NCBI GenBank assembly: GCA_031963365.1
Contig: JASSUF010000087.1
Location: forward strand, 1-10,647
DNA from: JASSUD01 sp031963365
GTDB taxonomy: Bacteria > Pseudomonadota > Gammaproteobacteria > Burkholderiales > Burkholderiaceae
Reading direction: 5' to 3'
Length of the DNA: 10,647 bases
Shown: piece by piece, positions 10,040 to 10,647 of the stretch
How the letters are laid out: every line of letters begins with the position of its first letter
Numbering within the stretch: the stretch's first letter is position 1
Made by a program: the position numbers and the translations under genes
Notes under the pieces: model-generated
What the model saw: only the letters and a program-made list of their open reading frames with translations
What the model was told of the DNA's origin: nothing
Databases searched by the model: none

Positions 10040-10647
10040 GGTAGTGTCAGGAATTTTGTGTGCCTAAAGTCATAGTTAAATTTTACATTGAGTTCATAAA
10101 GCAACCGTAAAGCGTTCGCCAAATAGGATAGCAAATTGGACTTTGGCCGCTTGCCATGTATTAGACGGCATTTTCCAATTTTTTGTAATATTTCGCAAAG
10201 CCAAATAAATTAATTTAGTGGCAGCTTGGTCATTAGGGAAATGTCCCCTATTCTTAATTACTTTGCGTATCTGCATATTCAGACTCTCAATGGCATTGGT
10301 CGTGTATATAACTTTACGAACCTCTAGCGGATAAGCAAAAAATGGAATGACCTCTTGCCAATGACGCCGCCAGATAGAGGCAATCGGTGGATATTTAAGC
10401 CCCCATGGGCTCTCAGCAAAGGTTTCGAGCGCCTGAGCCGCTTCCGTTTCAGTGGTAGCGCGATAAATGGTTTTTAATTCTGCCGCTACAGCCTTACGGT
10501 CTCTCCAGCCTACAAAGTCAAGACTATTACGGATCAAGTGCACAATACAGGTTTGGATTTGCGCTTGTGGAAAGACCGCCGCGATGGCTTCTGGAAAACC
10601 TTTTAATCCATCTACTACCGCAATCAATATGTCGGCCAAGCCTCGGT
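10040..10647 (-). mobile_element. IS256-family insertion sequence, one end
   Basis: The outer end is put at 10040, where GGTAGTGTCAGG starts; IS256-family ends commonly have such a GTGTCA motif followed by a TTTTGTGT-like stretch, as here. It contains the 3' half of the transposase gene and runs off the window. The flanking TTCAATGC (10032-10039) is the expected 8-bp target duplication to look for at the other end. Confidence 0.75.
10094..10647 (-). CDS. IS256-family (Mutator-like) transposase, partial
   Basis: The C-terminal 184 residues of a DDE transposase of the IS256/Mutator family; the frame is open to the window edge. RGLADILIAVVDGLKGFPEA contains the second catalytic Asp (VDGLKG), QTCIVHLIRNSL follows, and TTNAIESLNMQIRK holds the catalytic Glu. 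The first Asp lies outside. The end QFAILFGERFTVAL is normal for the family, so this end is complete. TGA is at 10096-10094, 54 nt from the IS end. It transposes the element by cut-out and reinsertion, and it interrupts the phage initiator gene. Confidence 0.93.
   Translation of the reverse strand, partial: RGLADILIAVVDGLKGFPEAIAAVFPQAQIQTCIVHLIRNSLDFVGWRDRKAVAAELKTIYRATTETEAAQALETFAESPWGLKYPPIASIWRRHWQEVIPFFAYPLEVRKVIYTTNAIESLNMQIRKVIKNRGHFPNDQAATKLIYLALRNITKNWKMPSNTWQAAKVQFAILFGERFTVAL

Overview
The window looks like the replication-to-packaging part of a degraded prophage in a proteobacterium, loaded with accessory genes. The phage genes (ParB-domain methyltransferase, RusA, helicase loader, initiator fragment and a candidate antiterminator) resemble those I know from betaproteobacterial (Neisseria/Burkholderia-type) prophages. 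GC is moderate, and the AT-rich genes include an ankyrin-repeat protein and an orphan coiled-coil protein with a membrane-hairpin-like stretch. Together with many broken genes this would suit a host-associated or intracellular bacterium. That host assignment is inference; no host housekeeping gene, tRNA or rRNA is visible.

Right part (7418-10647), mostly minus strand, read right to left: the C-terminal half of an IS256-family transposase with its outer end near 10040; the 3' part of a phage replication initiator, cut off by that IS and carrying iteron-like repeats; a DnaC-type helicase loader that overlaps the initiator by ATGA; a small plus-strand gene of unknown role (8452-8751); a rusA resolvase gene with a large out-of-frame internal deletion; and, right behind it, a Cys-rich helix-turn-helix protein in the position where lambdoid phages keep the late antiterminator Q.

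Middle (4204-7255): a DUF6880-like protein that ends at a premature stop with its family sequence continuing in frame behind it; an ankyrin-repeat protein on the plus strand; a ParE toxin/antitoxin pair overlapping by GTGA; and a HigA-type antitoxin lacking its DNA-binding half.

Left-middle (1811-4134): an orphan BrnA-like antitoxin beside an 18-bp perfect palindrome; a strong bidirectional terminator; then a roughly 365-nt leader with a consensus -35 and a nested hairpin that resembles C4-type prophage antisense RNAs, leading to a 48-aa proline-rich ORF and a 315-aa orphan protein. Behind their terminator lies a decayed higBA pair.

Left end (1-1711): an apparently intact Phd/RelE-type toxin-antitoxin operon, two minus-strand terminator hairpins, and a ParB-domain/N6-N4 DNA methyltransferase running off the window.

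The most striking features are the concentration of five toxin-antitoxin loci in 4 kb (two intact, one orphan, two in decay), the C4-like leader with its two uncharacterised downstream proteins, and the exact record of decay by deletion, nonsense mutation and IS insertion in the phage genes.
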